48,472 nucleotides of DNA from Paenibacillus kobensis NBRC 15729 (GCF_004000825.1 NZ_BILZ01000046.1:1-48472), one strand, 5' to 3'; positions 25,501-33,948 are shown, counted from the stretch's first letter. Translations and numbers: made by a program. Notes: generated from the letters alone by a model not told the origin.

Positions 25501-26709
25501 CGTATCGACGAGAGTAAAGTAGAGAGCATTATTCCCTTCTACCGTAGGCGTCGTTCCGTTCGCGATGTTCACTTCGTTATTCGCCTGCATGCGTACGTTA
25601 TAACGCTGGTTAAAGTTCAACGCATTGCTGACATTAAAAGACAGGTCGTATATGAAAAAAGCGTCTGTTTCCGTGTAAGGCTGTACAATTGCAGATGTCA
25701 TCGTGGCACCGGAAATTGTAGCTACCGGCGTGCTGCTGCCAACTGCATAAATTTCGCCCTTCAGCGAAGTAAGCGGAATTGTTGGATCCGGATGCGGACG
25801 GTTCGTCGGATCTGAACCTACCTTGCCATAGTAGTTCGGCACGATTACTCGGCCCGTCACTTTCATACCCGTCTTGTCGGTAATCAAGCTTGGACTGTAT
25901 TCCATCGAGACCTTATTGCCCGCAGCATCGCTAAGAGACATATCGTAGAACGTTACGGCACCGTTGTAAAACGCGACTTCGCGAGTCGTTTCGATCGTCT
26001 GGGTGCCGTTGCTTACTTTGATCGTCACCAAGTTTTTGCCCTTTTGGACTGTAATCGGCGAAGCGACGAACGAGTAGTTGTTCGTGCTGTTCACGCTGAA
26101 CGTACGGCTGCTGCCGTTCACTTCGACCGTTACGCTTTGCGCATTCGGCGCTTTACCCGAAATCGAAATCTCGGTCTGAGCTTTACCCTTTGTCGCATTC
26201 GCATACACGACAGTGGTCGACGATTCGTTCATCGGGAAGCTGTTGCCGAACAAGGAAGCTTCAAGATCGTACAATGTCGGGCCATCGTGATAGTCGATGT
26301 AGATGGAGTTCTCCACAAGACCGCCGCCTTTGGAGCCCTGGAACGTCAGTTTATTTAACCCTGAGAACAACTGGATGTTAAACACCTGCAGCGAGTTGCC
26401 GTTTACATAGATGTTACTCGTTAGGCTTTCCCGCTTGGAACCAATTTTCTCTTTGGTCGGGTCAGTCGGGTCCGTATTCACAACCTGCAATACGCTGTAA
26501 GAGATGGTGGACGGGTTAACGCCATTAAGCGTACCTGTAATGGTTACCAATCCGTTAGTCGTTACCCTTGCGTTAGCCGGCGTATCGAACTCGCTCGGGA
26601 ACGCGAAATTGCCGGAAGTCGCAGCGATCGCCCGTTCGCTTCCAGTCAACTGCAGCAGGCCGATTAAGAGCGACAGGACGACAAACCAAATACTACATTT
26701 CTTAGCCAC
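22561..26709 (-). CDS. Giant secreted protein with C-terminal SLH triad (SlhA-like)
   Basis: 1382 residues; signal peptide about 1-30. The long central part is a series of Ig-like/fibronectin-like beta domains with recurring phrases such as FAGTIQNV, GKNTIKFTIKS and AGENTIRFVFQ. Three Asp-rich loops resemble EF-hand or thrombospondin calcium sites: DIDDDGTIDVD (about 640), DQDLNSDGSSS (about 835) and DADYDGTVDWYD (about 915). Three SLH domains end the protein (about 1190-1382) with motifs TTRGEF, LTREEA and LLRSDA. The GTG start lies 6 nt after GGAGGAGG. In Paenibacillus alvei a protein of similar size and layout, SlhA, is needed for swarming; position beside the wall-polymer genes fits. A terminator (26844-26877) separates it from tagO, so it is transcribed on its own. 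Confidence 0.9.
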   Translation of the reverse strand: MAKKCSIWFVVLSLLIGLLQLTGSERAIAATSGNFAFPSEFDTPANARVTTNGLVTITGTLNGVNPSTISYSVLQVVNTDPTDPTKEKIGSKRESLTSNIYVNGNSLQVFNIQLFSGLNKLTFQGSKGGGLVENSIYIDYHDGPTLYDLEASLFGNSFPMNESSTTVVYANATKGKAQTEISISGKAPNAQSVTVEVNGSSRTFSVNSTNNYSFVASPITVQKGKNLVTIKVSNGTQTIETTREVAFYNGAVTFYDMSLSDAAGNKVSMEYSPSLITDKTGMKVTGRVIVPNYYGKVGSDPTNRPHPDPTIPLTSLKGEIYAVGSSTPVATISGATMTSAIVQPYTETDAFFIYDLSFNVSNALNFNQRYNVRMQANNEVNIANGTTPTVEGNNALYFTLVDTDTPFIEQVNYLPGYRPGNFLGLDSDSLDGKSLYGMPIGVEVLIGNPANLDTSGGLADANGTTSGLIIDKITNNAGKTATTGYDVKVLQESEELLTVNGKTGTYKRIFLEVNKLPFEGKQTIQFSVKNVSGAVVTKTVTVTMLFGPYVSYNKLFDGMILENDTTSQTTASEIIVNELESFAGTIQNVNDTDEIRYEPEKDVNGKTIGVQSIFFYVNNVAFQLKPKSTDIHDTNFELDRDIDDDGTIDVDPEDIFDVMFAGENTIRFVFQGTSTFYERSVKMNLVPTNLPVIPVDGSAGVFPFTYTPTVNDKEIIPIPNDPNFPMSGSIYTTSKSKMNVFGTFDFIDLGRTVDVDNFMPPANVAPDYILKITSSASKEVYQWDLSQPFVIYSSEDANVNAIYDPNGKGISGLLVVRYDIATQSFSFILKDQDLNSDGSSSVYNFYVYNSGLYGPKASYRMEVDPTALPYDIVRPILPAKSIVNQNFVEVIINAKGAQSVVINKINAEKTQFDADYDGTVDWYDAYRATVTDLKVGKNTIKFTIKSANDTTTGSIDVTYAPTNIPGAQYMKQMASSQKVFDGALTLSFPKGTTLIRSDYNVPAEFKNQVFTGHNLLYSIANSEDGVVDRHEFDGWPADFDRIVTSSGEQFKFSFPTRFAKASPVYWIDAGLADDTTNGRLYDPVKYGLEPYQFPNSGVPSFNNRASDRELIASKTGKLTLSFDPNMKDAVGTLITVYRYDNQNKYWENVGGVVDLKKNTVTVPFTKFGYYVAAKMVYSFSDITGHPYARNYMESIFSKGISNSIGYDDFGADMYTTRGEFARMIVKALDIPLNYELGNPSFDDVPQIVNPDAIWDYRYIETAARAGIIRGTQPRTFDPSGNLTREEAAVILARALELKLATDPVKIAADLEKQFKDHGNINYYAKASVAAIAKKGYIKGSPVDPSDLKKGYVFEPNSNLLRSDAAIIVGKMLIDLKKLPKLN

Positions 26710-26843
26710 AATAAGCCTCCTCCAATAACCTTAAGTCTCGAATAATTCATGTACTTTTGTTATCGGAGACGAGAACGGAAAAGTTTAGGCCGTTCCGCCA
26801 TTTCATTCATCCCTCGGCAATCCTTAAACAAATCAGTCATATA

Positions 26844-26877
26844 AAAAAGCCCCGGTTCCCTAAGGATACCGGAGCTT
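26844..26877 (-). terminator. Terminator of the wall-polymer gene block (after tagO)
   Basis: AAGCCCCGGT (26847-26856) pairs with ACCGGAGCTT (26868-26877), one mismatch, and the minus strand continues with TTTTTTATAT. Confidence 0.85.
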
Positions 26878-26899
26878 GTATTCATGTATAAGAGCTGGA

Positions 26900-28042
26900 T
26901 TATTTTGAACGAGTATCAGCTTGCGCTTTGAGACGGTTTCGGAACAGAAGATCTAATACCGGACGTTTCGACTTGTCGACGATGCCGATAAGCTCAGCAC
27001 CGATCTGAAGGAAGAACATCAGCACGCATATGACGACGAAGGTTACCCAGTTGGCCGCATGCGAGCTCGTAAGCGTCGATTGTACGATCGCACAGCCTCC
27101 GAAGAAAGCGGCGATCGCCCAAATGATCAGTACCGTGCGGCGATGGCCGAAGCCAAGCTCCTGCAAGCAGTGATGCAGATGGCCTTTGTCAGGCGCGAAG
27201 ATCGGCTTCTTGCTGCGCCAGCGGCGCACGATCGCGAAGAACGTATCAGACAACGGCACTCCGATGATGAGCAAAGGCGTTACGAACGATACGATCGCAA
27301 CCTGCTTGAACCCAAGCATCGAGAGCGTCGCGAGACAGAAGCCTAGGAACAAGGCGCCCGAATCACCCATAAATATCTTAGCCGGGTGGAAGTTATAATA
27401 CAGAAACCCGATAATGCCGCCGAGCAGAATCGTGCTGAGCAGAATAACCGGTACGAAGCCCATAATCGCAGCCATTACTAGAATGGTCGCGATTGCGATG
27501 CCCGATACGCCTGCCGCCAAGCCGTCGAGCCCGTCGATCAAATTGATCGCATTCGTAACACCTACGATCCACAGAATCGTTAGCGGAATACTGAGCCACG
27601 AGGCAACAGGCTGCATCGCATCGCCGAACGGAATGTTCAGCAGATCGATCTTAACCCCGAAGCCGAATACGACGACGCAAGCAGCTGCGATCTGTCCGAT
27701 CAGCTTCACCTTAGCCGACAACTCGAACCGGTCATCCAAACCGCCGACGAGCACGATAATCGTGCCGCCGACTAGAATGGCCCGAATCATGTTGTAGTCA
27801 TAGCCGCGAAGCGTCCCTTCTGGAATGAACGGGAGCGCAATGAGAACAGCGCCGACGAACGCGACATATATGGCAAGACCGCCTAGCCGCGGCATAATAC
27901 GTGTATGCACTTTTCGATAGTTTGGTTTGTCGATTGCACCGACCGCGAACGCGAATCGTTTGACGAGCGGCGTCATGACGAGCGCGAGCACTAATGCAAT
28001 TGCGAATGAAATGCCATAGAGAATACCCACAGGCGTATCCAA
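26900..28042 (-). CDS. tagO: Undecaprenyl-phosphate GlcNAc-1-phosphate transferase (TagO/WecA family)
   Basis: A membrane enzyme that moves GlcNAc-1-phosphate from UDP-GlcNAc to undecaprenyl phosphate, the first step of wall-polymer synthesis. About eleven hydrophobic helices and all family motifs are present: GGLDDRFELSAKVKL, NAINLIDGLDGLAAG (catalytic Asp pair), FMGDSGALFLGF and the C-terminal KGHLHHCLQELGFGHR. The start is uncertain: TTG at 28042 directly follows GAGGAG with no spacing, while GTG at 28030 has a long 12-nt spacing. It ends the pgcA-DUF5693-csaB-tagA-tagO series, about 100 bp after tagA, with a terminator behind. In Paenibacillus alvei TagO starts the polymer that anchors the S-layer. 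Confidence 0.95.
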   Translation of the reverse strand: MDTPVGILYGISFAIALVLALVMTPLVKRFAFAVGAIDKPNYRKVHTRIMPRLGGLAIYVAFVGAVLIALPFIPEGTLRGYDYNMIRAILVGGTIIVLVGGLDDRFELSAKVKLIGQIAAACVVVFGFGVKIDLLNIPFGDAMQPVASWLSIPLTILWIVGVTNAINLIDGLDGLAAGVSGIAIATILVMAAIMGFVPVILLSTILLGGIIGFLYYNFHPAKIFMGDSGALFLGFCLATLSMLGFKQVAIVSFVTPLLIIGVPLSDTFFAIVRRWRSKKPIFAPDKGHLHHCLQELGFGHRRTVLIIWAIAAFFGGCAIVQSTLTSSHAANWVTFVVICVLMFFLQIGAELIGIVDKSKRPVLDLLFRNRLKAQADTRSK

Positions 28043-28141
28043 CTCCTCTTATTTTCTACCGGAAATGATTATACTCCGACCTGAAAATAATCGCCATCCT
28101 CGATTTCTGCCGATTTAGCCGATTTTCAGCAATTTTCACGA

Positions 28142-28939
28142 TTAAGGACTAGTTTTAGTCACCTTTTCTTTCTCGCGAATCACTTTGATGACGAATTTCG
28201 GCAAAACAAGCATCCGCTTATAGCGCGCAGGCTCCTGCAGAAGCCGATAAAACCATTCGAGCCGCAGCTTCTGGAACAGTTTCGGGGCACGTTTCAGCTT
28301 GCCCGCAATAATGTCGAAGCTGCCGCCGACTCCCATAACAAGCGGAACATTCAGCTCATGCTTATAGCGCGAAATCCACGGTTCCTGCGTTGCAGCGGAT
28401 CGTGCGACGAACAGGATATCGGGCTTGGCCTCGCGGATAGCCGCAATGACTTCCGCATCCTGCTCCGGTCCGAAATAACCGTTACGGACGCCGACAATCC
28501 TTGTGCGCGGGAACTTGATGCGCAGATTGTCTGCCGATTGATCGATCGTCTGCTGATCCGTACCGAGCAGGAAGACGCCCCAACCCTTCGATTGGCCGAC
28601 GTCCATCAGCCGATGAAGAAGATCGAAGCCCGGTACGCGTTCCGCGACAGGTTCGCCTACATAATTAGCCGCCCACACGACGCCCGTGCCGTCCGGAATA
28701 ATGAGTTCCGCCGTCCGCATCATCGCGTGGTAACCAGGGTCGTCAACTGCCGTCATGACCATGATAGGATTCGCGGTTATGACATGTGTAACGGAACGGC
28801 GTTCGATAGCCCCGGTCAAGTAGCTGACCGTATCATCCATATTTAATTTACTAAACGGCAGTCCGTAAATTGAAACGGTAGGAACGCGATTCGGCAGTTC
28901 CCCCGCTGCTGCCTTATTTGGCAATATTGATGTCGTCAT
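28142..28939 (-). CDS. tagA: TagA/WecG/CpsF-family N-acetylmannosaminyltransferase
   Basis: Adds ManNAc from UDP-ManNAc to lipid-linked GlcNAc, the second step of the polymer. The 265 residues include TANPIMVM, LIIPDGTGVVWAA with the conserved PDG (putative catalytic Asp), GVFLLGT, and the C-terminal block GGSFDIIAGKLKRAPKLFQ then LEWFYRLLQEPARYKR. The usual motif 'FVALGAPKQEKWI' is here FVARSAATQEPWI: the Gln-Glu core is kept but the Gly-Ala-Pro-Lys part is changed. The start at 28939 is chosen for its AAGGTGA site 8 nt upstream; the upstream GTG at 28951 has none. It lies 23 nt after csaB, so co-transcription is likely. Confidence 0.92.
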   Translation of the reverse strand: MTTSILPNKAAAGELPNRVPTVSIYGLPFSKLNMDDTVSYLTGAIERRSVTHVITANPIMVMTAVDDPGYHAMMRTAELIIPDGTGVVWAANYVGEPVAERVPGFDLLHRLMDVGQSKGWGVFLLGTDQQTIDQSADNLRIKFPRTRIVGVRNGYFGPEQDAEVIAAIREAKPDILFVARSAATQEPWISRYKHELNVPLVMGVGGSFDIIAGKLKRAPKLFQKLRLEWFYRLLQEPARYKRMLVLPKFVIKVIREKEKVTKTSP

Positions 28940-28962
28940 GCGAGTGTTCACCTTCTTGTGAT

Positions 28963-30099
28963 TTAACGAAGCAGCGCGGCGATTTGTTGCGCCGGTCGCT
29001 GTGATTCGCGCTTCAGCCTATCGATCGCTTCTCCGTGCTTGACTCGCCAGCCATCCGGATCGTCCAGCAGCGCTTCCGCGCAGTCTGCGAACGTCTTCGG
29101 ATCCAACTGATCGGTCGTACCGACCGCAGCAAGCCCAAGACGTTTCAGAAATTGATCGATCTTCGGATCATAGGACAACCCAATCATCGGCACCCGTTGG
29201 TTCGCCGAGTAGATCAGCGCATGCAAGCGCATGCCGAAGAGCATGTTGCAGCGGCTAACTTCGAGCAGCATCTGCTGCGGATCATCGCCCGGCGAGACAA
29301 GCTCGACGCGGCTTTCGCCCGTTCCGAGCGCTGCGAGCCGCTCCATCACGATGGACGAAGTCTCTGCATCGTCCGGCGTATGAAACGGCAGGAAACGCAG
29401 GCGCACCGCACGACGTTTCGCCAATTCGGCGAGCGCTGCCGCTGCGCGCGTAAGGTCAGCGCCGTCCTTGCGCCAATGCCTAAGCGACACGCCGACGATT
29501 GGCAATCCAGGTTCGCCTTCCGCGGCAGCACTGGCTTTATCCGGGAGGGGCAGGCCCATAACCGGATCCGGCACGACCTCAATACGGTCGCGAGGCACGC
29601 CTATCGATGCGAGCAGCGCTGATGATTCGTCATCACGTACAGATACGTATCGGCTCCGCTTCATAACGCTGCGTATTGGCGAGAATAACCAACGCCGGGT
29701 AACCGGTCCGACGCCCTGCGAATAAATAAACGTAGGCTTGCCTAGAAACTGCGCCAGCTTAAGAACACCCGTGTAATAGGGAATAGTCTTCCACCCTGTC
29801 GCATCCTGCAGCAGGCTTCCGCCGCCGCTAATGAGACCGTCACAGCGGCGAATTTCGCGAAGCAGTACAGACGGGCTCATCCGAGGCACCGCCTCGCAGC
29901 CATACATCTTCGTCGTCCATGCCGGATCACCGGACAAGACGACTGGCTCAATCGTAACGCCCTGCGCTTCGCCAACCTCGCGAAGCGCAATCAGAATCGA
30001 TTTCAACACCGCCTCGTCGCCGCTGTTATGGAAACCGTAGTAGCCGGAGACGATTATTCGGCGGACGGACTGATTTTGGCGCGAACCCATCGATGCCAT
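28963..30099 (-). CDS. csaB: Polysaccharide pyruvyl transferase CsaB
   Basis: Attaches a pyruvate ketal (from phosphoenolpyruvate) to ManNAc of the secondary cell-wall polymer; this acidic group is what SLH domains recognise. The protein (378 residues) shows the family start RIIVSGYYGFHNSGDEAVL, then GLISGGGSLLQDATG, TFIYSQGVGPV, the middle VGVSLRHWRKD and a C-terminal LFGMRLHALIYSANQRVPMI with the catalytic-region His. The start at 30099 is set by GGAGAG 7 nt upstream; an open frame continues upstream only as an overlap with the preceding gene. It overlaps the DUF5693-type gene by 46 nt, a sign of tight coupling. Confidence 0.96.
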   Translation of the reverse strand: MASMGSRQNQSVRRIIVSGYYGFHNSGDEAVLKSILIALREVGEAQGVTIEPVVLSGDPAWTTKMYGCEAVPRMSPSVLLREIRRCDGLISGGGSLLQDATGWKTIPYYTGVLKLAQFLGKPTFIYSQGVGPVTRRWLFSPIRSVMKRSRYVSVRDDESSALLASIGVPRDRIEVVPDPVMGLPLPDKASAAAEGEPGLPIVGVSLRHWRKDGADLTRAAAALAELAKRRAVRLRFLPFHTPDDAETSSIVMERLAALGTGESRVELVSPGDDPQQMLLEVSRCNMLFGMRLHALIYSANQRVPMIGLSYDPKIDQFLKRLGLAAVGTTDQLDPKTFADCAEALLDDPDGWRVKHGEAIDRLKRESQRPAQQIAALLR

Positions 30100-32222
30100 A
30101 CTATCTCTCCGATCTGCCATACAGCAATGAATACACAACCGATAATCGCTCCGATGCCAAGTCCAAGCAGGTCGCGGATCATCGAAATATGCAGCGGCGT
30201 ATGAATGTGGGCGAACGTATCGACCATCGACAGCTGCCCCATTGAGCCTATGATCATAAATACCCATGCCGCCCGGTAACGAAGCGACAGGAACAAGCCG
30301 AGGAGCAGCAGCGGATGCGCGATTGCGAACTCCTTGAAGCGCGGCCTTACGCCGAATGTCGTCTCAAGCGTATTGCGGAGCATCATCTCAACCGAGGATG
30401 CCTGTCCTTCATTACCCGTGCGGGACAAGTAATACAACCCGACTACACCCAATACGCCAGCGGCAACGACCATCAGGATATTAATACGGATCGACAGCAG
30501 TCTGCGCAGGCTCGCCCATACGGAAGATCCCATGTACAGGAACAGATATACCGCGACGAGAAAAATCGGCACAAGATGCAGCAGGCTAACGCCGCGGAAC
30601 TGCTGTAAAACGAGCGTATAAGTGATGTTGTTCAGAAGTCCGAACACATACGGAACGCCCAGCACCGAAATGAGCGATGTAACGATAAACAACACGATCG
30701 CGTTGCTGAACCGGCTCTTTGCCGACAAGCCCTCGAACACCCACTTCACACGGCCGACGTTGAAAATATCACCGACCATGGCACTCCAGCCCGGTGCAGC
30801 GTTCTCCGCGCTTGCGGCAGCATGCGTCCGGCTGTTGTTGGCAGTCCACTCTGCGCCCCCAACTAGGCGCCGGCTTCCTTCCGTCCGCCTGCGGATGACG
30901 TGCAGCACCCAAATCAACGCGAGCGTAGGTGCACTGATCGACGCGCCAAGCGCCAAGCCTTGCTCCAGCATAGGCTTCGACACAACATACAAGCCAGCGC
31001 TGCCAATCAGGCCAATTGCGAATGCCGGAATCGTCAACCAGCCCGCGAACGCGCCGATCAATAGCGCGATCAGACTGACGGCGCCGAGACATACGATAGC
31101 TTTGGCCGCCTTCGCCCAGCCTGGTCTTTCAACATCGAAAGGCTGAGCAGGACCTGGAGGGAATCCGAAATCCTTCAGCTTCTCAATCGTGCCGTCAGGT
31201 CCTTTCAATGCGCCTGCCAGCGTATCCAGCGGATGGACGACGCCGCCCTTGTCCAGGCTGCGGCTTGCTCCGACATTCAAGTAGAACATCCGGATGCTGC
31301 GGTCCTTGGCTGCAAGCAGGAACCGGTCCTTAAGGGTTTCCGGCGATATTGTCGCTGCAAGGCTGTCTGCGATCGAATGCAGACGAACGACGTTGTAATC
31401 GGTCAAATAAGCAAGGGTATTAAATCCGAGCTGCGGCGCTTTCAAGCCCTCAATGGCCGCAATACCGATGCCTCCTTCCTTCAACAGAGCTGCGAACGAA
31501 CTTAAGCTGCGAAGCTCAGAATTGTCGTTATAGCCTTTGACAGCATCGCCGTCGAACAGAATGCGGTCAACCCCGTACCCTTTGAGCTGCTCCAGCAGCC
31601 CGCGCGTCTCTGCTTCGTTATACGGACGAATCCGGTCCGACAAACGCGGCAGAATGCGGAAGCCTGCATTATGAATTTGTTCCAGTGCAATCGGATCAGG
31701 ATTCATCGAGATAAGCGTAGCCGTCTCGATCGGCGCGCTTATCTTGAGACCCGCGCGGCCGTTCAACGACCAAGGCTCGACCGCAATGCCAGCACGCTCG
31801 AACGAACTCGTAATGAGCGGGCTCAGCATACGCTCCTCCTCGGAGCCGGCGAACAGCACGAACGTTTCGTTGCGGCCCGGCACAGGCGTGCTTCCTTCCA
31901 GCAGCGACAACTGCGAATTGCTGAACACGTTCAGCCGCTTCGCCATGACGAGCTCGTCCAACGTCGCTTCGAATACCGCCATTGTCGTCACGCCAGCTTC
32001 TTTCATGCTTACGAGCTGTTCCTCGACGAACGCGTGCGGATCATATTGGTACGAAGCTACCAACTCGATATCTTTGAAATCCATCACATATTCAACTTGT
32101 TTCGATGTTCCTTCCATCTGCCACCGCAACGCTCCTAGCGGTATCGCAGCGATCACGCCAACGAGCGCGAGCGCCCACAATACAACCTTGAACTTACGGT
32201 TCCATAGCTGCCATTGAAGCAC
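30054..32222 (-). CDS. DUF5693-type polytopic membrane protein of the csaB locus
   Basis: 722 residues. One N-terminal helix (about 14-36, VVLWALALVGVIAAIPLG) leads to an external domain of about 330 residues in which blocks such as AGVTTMAVFEATLDEL, FRILPRLSDRI, VDRILFDGDAVKGY and IGIAAIEGLKAPQLGFNTLA look like the strands of a TIM-barrel. The second half holds about ten hydrophobic helices. I believe this is the DUF5693 family, which is often found next to csaB, with no known function. The GTG start at 32222 has AAGGAG 9 nt before it and lies 13 nt after pgcA; a GTG at 32255 would overlap pgcA and has no ribosome site. A role in export, polymerisation or modification of the wall polymer is an inference from position. 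Confidence 0.82.
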   Translation of the reverse strand: MLQWQLWNRKFKVVLWALALVGVIAAIPLGALRWQMEGTSKQVEYVMDFKDIELVASYQYDPHAFVEEQLVSMKEAGVTTMAVFEATLDELVMAKRLNVFSNSQLSLLEGSTPVPGRNETFVLFAGSEEERMLSPLITSSFERAGIAVEPWSLNGRAGLKISAPIETATLISMNPDPIALEQIHNAGFRILPRLSDRIRPYNEAETRGLLEQLKGYGVDRILFDGDAVKGYNDNSELRSLSSFAALLKEGGIGIAAIEGLKAPQLGFNTLAYLTDYNVVRLHSIADSLAATISPETLKDRFLLAAKDRSIRMFYLNVGASRSLDKGGVVHPLDTLAGALKGPDGTIEKLKDFGFPPGPAQPFDVERPGWAKAAKAIVCLGAVSLIALLIGAFAGWLTIPAFAIGLIGSAGLYVVSKPMLEQGLALGASISAPTLALIWVLHVIRRRTEGSRRLVGGAEWTANNSRTHAAASAENAAPGWSAMVGDIFNVGRVKWVFEGLSAKSRFSNAIVLFIVTSLISVLGVPYVFGLLNNITYTLVLQQFRGVSLLHLVPIFLVAVYLFLYMGSSVWASLRRLLSIRINILMVVAAGVLGVVGLYYLSRTGNEGQASSVEMMLRNTLETTFGVRPRFKEFAIAHPLLLLGLFLSLRYRAAWVFMIIGSMGQLSMVDTFAHIHTPLHISMIRDLLGLGIGAIIGCVFIAVWQIGEIVWHRWVRAKISPSAE

Positions 32223-32235
32223 GTATGTCCTCTCC

Positions 32236-33948
32236 TTACGCTTGTTGATCGACACGATTCATTACGACGGCCGTCAGCTGTTCCAGCGCCGACGAAGCAT
32301 CTTGCTGCGATTGTCCCCGAACGGCGAAATACACTTTGATCTTCGGCTCCGTGCCGGATGGCCGGAGGCAGAACCACGAGCCGTCTGCAAGCATATATTT
32401 CAACACGTTCTCAGGCGGGAGACCGTTCAGGCCCACGCTGTAATCGAGTACGCTATTCACTTTGATGCCTGCAATCTCAACCGGCGGATTGATGCGCCAG
32501 TCTTCCATGATGGCACCGATCTTCTGTACACCGTCCAGCCCTTTAAGCGTCCGGGACTGAAGGCCTTCCAAATAGGTGCCGTATTGCGCATAAAGCTCGA
32601 GCAATACGTCGTATAATGTTTTTCCTTGATTTTTATAGTATGCCGCAGCTTCGCAAATCAATAAGGAAGCGACTACAGCATCTTTATCGCGGGCATAAGT
32701 GCCGGTCAGATAGCCATAGCTTTCTTCATAACCGAACAGGAACGTATTCTCCCCGGTCGCTTCGTACTGCGTCATTTTCTCGCCGATGTACTTGAAGCCC
32801 GTCAGCGTATTCACGACGTCTACGCCGAACGACTTCGCGATATCCGCTCCCATCTCGCTCGTCACAATCGTCTTGACAACGATCCCGTTCGCTGGAAGCT
32901 TGCCCTTCTCTTTCAGCTGGCTGAGCGTATAGTACACCATGATTGCGCCGGATTGGTTGCCCGAAAGAACGACATACTCGCCTTGGTTATTCTTCACGAC
33001 TGCGCCCATCCGGTCAGCATCGGGGTCCGTACCGATTATAATGTCGGCATCCACCTGCTTCGCAAGCTCGATCGCCTTCGTGAACGCTTCGCGCTCCTCC
33101 GGATTCGGCGATTTGACCGTACTGAAGTAGCCGTCAGGCTGCTCCTGTTCCGCCACGATATGTACGTTGCTGAATCCCGCCTTCGCAAGCACGCCCCGAA
33201 CCGGCAAATTACCGGAGCCATGAAGCGGCGTGAATACGACGGATACGCGCTCGCCTAGTCCGCTCTTCAGCAGTTCGGCATTCAGACTGCACGACGCTAC
33301 CGTATCGATGAACTGCTCGTCTTCAGCTTGGCCCAGCCATTGCAGCAGTCCGCCTTCTTCCGCCTTCTCGCGGCTGATGGTGCGCACTTGACCGAACGAA
33401 GTGACCTGTTGAATCTTCGCAATCGCTTGTTCCGCTTCATGCGGCACAAGCTGGCAGCCGTCTTTATTATATGCTTTGTAGCCGTTATATTCTGGAGGAT
33501 TATGACTGGCTGTAATGACAATGCCCGCAGTCGCCTTCAGCGCGCGTACAGAGAACGACAGCTGAGGCGTCGGACGAAGCGACGGAAACAAATAGGCTTT
33601 AATGCCGTTAGCCGCCAGCACCAACGCCGCATCCAGCGCAAATTCCGGCGAATTATTACGGGAATCGTGAGCGATAACGACCGATGGGCTGTCTGCCCCT
33701 TGCGAGAGCACCCAATCCGCCAAGCCTTGCGTCGCTTTGCCGACCGTATAGGCATTAAGACGGTTCGTTCCGGCTCCCATTACGCCGCGCAAACCGCCCG
33801 TACCGAACTCCAGATCCCGATAGAACCGGTCAACGATTTCATTCTCATTGCCAGCGATGCCGCGGAGTTCCTCCTTGGTCGTTTCGTCGATCGACGGATC
33901 GTTCTTCCACTCCTCGTACTTCGCTAGCGCCGCTTCATTCACTGTCAT
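32236..33948 (-). CDS. pgcA: Phosphoglucomutase/phosphomannomutase (PgcA type)
   Basis: Interconverts hexose-6- and hexose-1-phosphates, giving sugar-1-phosphate for nucleotide sugars. About 570 residues with all alpha-D-phosphohexomutase marks: substrate loop FGTGGLRGVMG, phosphoserine loop GIVITASHNPPEYNGYK, metal loop GTDPDADRMG, sugar loop FGYEESYGYLTG and phosphate loop RPSGTEPKIKVY. Length fits Bacillus PgcA (581). The ATG at 33948 has AAGG six nt upstream and starts near where homologues do; the ATG at 33954 is an alternative. First gene of the pgcA-DUF5693-csaB-tagA-tagO series, suggesting it feeds the wall-polymer pathway, though general glucolipid and wall supply is also possible. 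Confidence 0.95.
   Translation of the reverse strand: MTVNEAALAKYEEWKNDPSIDETTKEELRGIAGNENEIVDRFYRDLEFGTGGLRGVMGAGTNRLNAYTVGKATQGLADWVLSQGADSPSVVIAHDSRNNSPEFALDAALVLAANGIKAYLFPSLRPTPQLSFSVRALKATAGIVITASHNPPEYNGYKAYNKDGCQLVPHEAEQAIAKIQQVTSFGQVRTISREKAEEGGLLQWLGQAEDEQFIDTVASCSLNAELLKSGLGERVSVVFTPLHGSGNLPVRGVLAKAGFSNVHIVAEQEQPDGYFSTVKSPNPEEREAFTKAIELAKQVDADIIIGTDPDADRMGAVVKNNQGEYVVLSGNQSGAIMVYYTLSQLKEKGKLPANGIVVKTIVTSEMGADIAKSFGVDVVNTLTGFKYIGEKMTQYEATGENTFLFGYEESYGYLTGTYARDKDAVVASLLICEAAAYYKNQGKTLYDVLLELYAQYGTYLEGLQSRTLKGLDGVQKIGAIMEDWRINPPVEIAGIKVNSVLDYSVGLNGLPPENVLKYMLADGSWFCLRPSGTEPKIKVYFAVRGQSQQDASSALEQLTAVVMNRVDQQA

Noticed and set aside
30100-30267. Longer N-terminus of CsaB starting at 30267
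   Set aside because: The extra 56 residues lie over the C-terminus of the preceding gene and are unlike CsaB proteins; the ATG at 30099 has a good ribosome site.
32223-32255. Longer N-terminus of the DUF5693-type protein starting at GTG 32255
   Set aside because: It would overlap pgcA, has no ribosome site, and a GTG at 32222 has AAGGAG at proper distance.
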